A stretch of DNA of 7,647 nt from Spirochaetia bacterium (lineage in GTDB: Bacteria > Spirochaetota > UBA4802 > UBA5550), in assembly GCA_031289575.1 (NCBI GenBank), contig JAITPE010000095.1, positions 1 to 7,647 of the forward strand. The letters are read 5' to 3'. The notes under the pieces were generated by a model. It was not told the origin of the DNA, did not search any database, and was given only the letters and a program-made list of their open reading frames with translations. The position numbers and the translations under genes are program-made. Positions 6,570 through 7,647 of this stretch are shown piece by piece. Numbering within the stretch: the first letter of the stretch is position 1; each line of letters starts with the position of its first letter.

Positions 6570-6597
6570 TTGACAGAAACATCTCCTTGTTTTTTAT
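6570..6597 (+). promoter_or_regulatory. Promoter of tRNA-Thr
   Basis: A perfect TTGACA (6570-6575) is followed after 16 bases by TTTTAT (6592-6597, four of six consensus bases); TATGGA at 6595-6600 is an alternative -10 with a 19-base gap. The predicted start lies within a few bases of the mature tRNA 5' end at 6606, the usual arrangement for a separately transcribed tRNA. Confidence 0.55.
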
Positions 6598-6605
6598 GGA
6601 ACAAC

Positions 6606-6678
6606 GCCAATGTGGCTCAGCTGGTAGAGCAGCTCACTCGTAATGAGCAGGTCACCGGTTCGAATCCGGTCATTGGCT
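6606..6678 (+). tRNA. tRNA-Thr, anticodon CGT
   Basis: All four arms fold by eye with Watson-Crick pairs: acceptor GCCAATG/CATTGGC (7 bp), D stem GCTC/GAGC with loop AGCTGGTA, anticodon stem GCTCA/TGAGC with loop CTCGTAA, variable loop AGGTC, and T stem ACCGG/CCGGT with loop TTCGAAT. The anticodon CGT is at 6639-6641 and reads ACG. The discriminator base is T (6678), followed by CAT, so the terminal CCA is not encoded and must be added by the nucleotidyltransferase. The gene has its own promoter and a terminator 5 bases downstream. Confidence 0.96.
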
Positions 6679-6682
6679 CATC

Positions 6683-6706
6683 AAACCCCTGAAACTCAGG
6701 GGTTTT
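6683..6706 (+). terminator. Rho-independent terminator after tRNA-Thr
   Basis: AAACCCCTGA (6683-6692) pairs fully with TCAGGGGTTT (6696-6705) around a 3-base loop (AAC), and the run TTTT closes the right arm. It ends the tRNA transcript and any read-through from the flagellar cluster. Since the right-hand gene is convergent and stops at 6733, the hairpin may also end that transcript, though the T-run on that strand (TTT, then GATGA) is poor. Confidence 0.85.
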
Positions 6707-6732
6707 GTATTCCTACAGGCCGCGGCTTCAAG

Positions 6733-7647
6733 TCATATCGTTGTGTGTTGCAAAAAATCAAGTATATGTATGTGTTTAATTCCCTGATAATCAACTCCTG
6801 CAAGTTCGTCCATTGTTACTACAATTTTCGGAAAATTATCTTTTATGAGCAGCAGATTTCCAAATTCGCGGCCGATTGTTTCCTGCAACGAAAGTTTGTA
6901 GGCAACTTGTATGTAGCATTTTTGACTGTCTTTTTCGGCTATAAAATCAATTTCCTGTTGCCGCATCTGCCCGATACTGACTTTATAATTTTGCCTTACA
7001 ATGTGCATATACACAGCGTTTTCCAGTATTTTCTGGATATCCGTCAATTTGAAACCGCCGACGATAGCATTGCGCAGCCCAAAATCTTCAAAATACATTT
7101 TTCCGCCCGAAACAAGCATCCTTTTACCCGTCATATCGTAACGCTCTACCTGATTAATAATCATAGCGTTTTTTAAATAATCGGCATAATCCAGAATACT
7201 TTTGGGTGATACCGCCATTCCTGTTGATTTCAGATATTTACTTATGCTTAACGAGGAAAAAGGAGTTCCTGCGCTGTCGGCGATAAAACGCGACAACACT
7301 TTGAGTAAATGTATGTTGCGAATTTCATAACGCTCTGCAATATCGCGCAGGAGAATGGTATTGTAAATGCTCTGCAAATACTCATTTACTGTGCTGTCTT
7401 CGAGCGGCAAGTGGCGCAAAAACGGCATACCGCCAAAGCGAAAATACTTCAACAACGTTTCGTTAGTTTTCGGCAAATTGTGAAACAAGCAAAATTCCAA
7501 AAATGAAAGCGGGTGTATTTTAAATTCTACAAATCGCCCGCTCAGAAACGAAGCCAATTCGCCCGACATAAGCCGTGAATTGCTGCCCGTACAGTAAATA
7601 TCGCATTTATTTTCAGATAAATAGCCACGCAAAGCCCGCTCAAATTC
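6733..7647 (-). CDS. AAA_14/DUF4143 family ATPase (5' end missing)
   Basis: The frame is open to the right edge; a TTG at 7632-7630 is only an internal codon. The visible 304 residues begin EFERAL, just after where the Walker B motif would lie, so about 100 residues including Walker A are outside. CTGSNSRLM (19-27) is the sensor-1 region and FLSGRF (34-39) the end of the AAA_14 fold. FRFGGMPF corresponds to the family's YGGFPE-like motif. LRDIAERYEIRN, the YADYLKNAMII segment and the KMYFEDFGLRNAIVG block are DUF4143 hallmarks. EIDFIAE (232-238) and YIQVAY (245-250) mark the C-terminal nuclease-like fold, with the usual catalytic Lys position occupied by Ala. These proteins occur in many copies in host-associated bacteria; their function is unknown. 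The region is more AT-rich than the flagellar genes: 22 of 60 bases are G or C at 7201-7260 against 32 of 60 at 5941-6000, suggesting acquisition. No sign of frameshift. Confidence 0.88.
   Translation of the reverse strand, partial: EFERALRGYLSENKCDIYCTGSNSRLMSGELASFLSGRFVEFKIHPLSFLEFCLFHNLPKTNETLLKYFRFGGMPFLRHLPLEDSTVNEYLQSIYNTILLRDIAERYEIRNIHLLKVLSRFIADSAGTPFSSLSISKYLKSTGMAVSPKSILDYADYLKNAMIINQVERYDMTGKRMLVSGGKMYFEDFGLRNAIVGGFKLTDIQKILENAVYMHIVRQNYKVSIGQMRQQEIDFIAEKDSQKCYIQVAYKLSLQETIGREFGNLLLIKDNFPKIVVTMDELAGVDYQGIKHIHILDFLQHTTI

Noticed and set aside
6643..7176. 177-codon plus-strand open frame starting inside tRNA-Thr
   Set aside because: It runs through the tRNA, the terminator hairpin and the antisense strand of the DUF4143 gene; not a plausible gene.
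7630..7632. TTG as the start of the DUF4143 gene
   Set aside because: Five further sense codons run to the window edge and the protein would lack the essential P-loop; the gene is cut by the window.
1..7647. CRISPR array, insertion sequence, riboswitch or replication origin
   Set aside because: No regularly spaced direct repeats, transposase or integrase, recognisable riboswitch core or DnaA-box cluster was seen on either strand.

Overview
The window most likely comes from a spirochaete chromosome, probably Treponema or a close relative. The main reasons are the treponeme-like FlgG sequence, a flgG-flgA-flgH-flgI-flgJ order of the kind I associate with spirochaetes, and an AAA/DUF4143 ATPase of a type common in host-associated treponemes and Bacteroidetes. 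I cannot name a species. Both window edges cut through genes: the first gene lacks its beginning on the left, and the last (minus-strand) gene lacks its beginning on the right.

Left part (1-3031): the 3' nine-tenths or more of clpC, a Hsp100 AAA+ unfoldase with a UVR-type middle domain and a ClpP-docking LGF loop. It converges, across only 7 bases, with a minus-strand gene for an exported protein made almost entirely of about seven 24-residue MORN-like (YwqK-type) repeats. That gene has two plausible sigma-70 promoters in the 155-base divergent region before flgG. The same region contains a 17-base inverted repeat.

Centre (3187-6558): a tight five-gene flagellar cluster read to the right: flgG (distal rod), flgA (P-ring chaperone), flgH (L-ring), flgI (P-ring) and a single-domain flgJ (rod-binding). 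The first four genes overlap end to start by 1, 13 and 4 bases, with little or no Shine-Dalgarno sequence at the internal joints, which suggests translational coupling. flgJ has its own strong ribosome binding site. Together they encode the distal rod and the bushing rings around it. FlgA, FlgH and FlgI carry Sec signal peptides. FlgG and FlgJ do not, as expected of a type III export substrate (FlgG) and of its rod-assembly partner. FlgH shows no convincing lipobox, which is notable because the classical L-ring protein is a lipoprotein.

Right part (6559-7647): a tRNA-Thr(CGT) with its own TTGACA-type promoter and a strong intrinsic terminator just downstream. It is followed by a convergent, visibly more AT-rich gene for an AAA_14/DUF4143 ATPase, which looks like accessory DNA placed beside a tRNA gene.

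Most of the window is ordinary core genome. I found no convincing undescribed system. The points most worth a second look are the lipobox-less FlgH, the promoter/operator arrangement between the MORN gene and flgG, and the tRNA-adjacent accessory gene.
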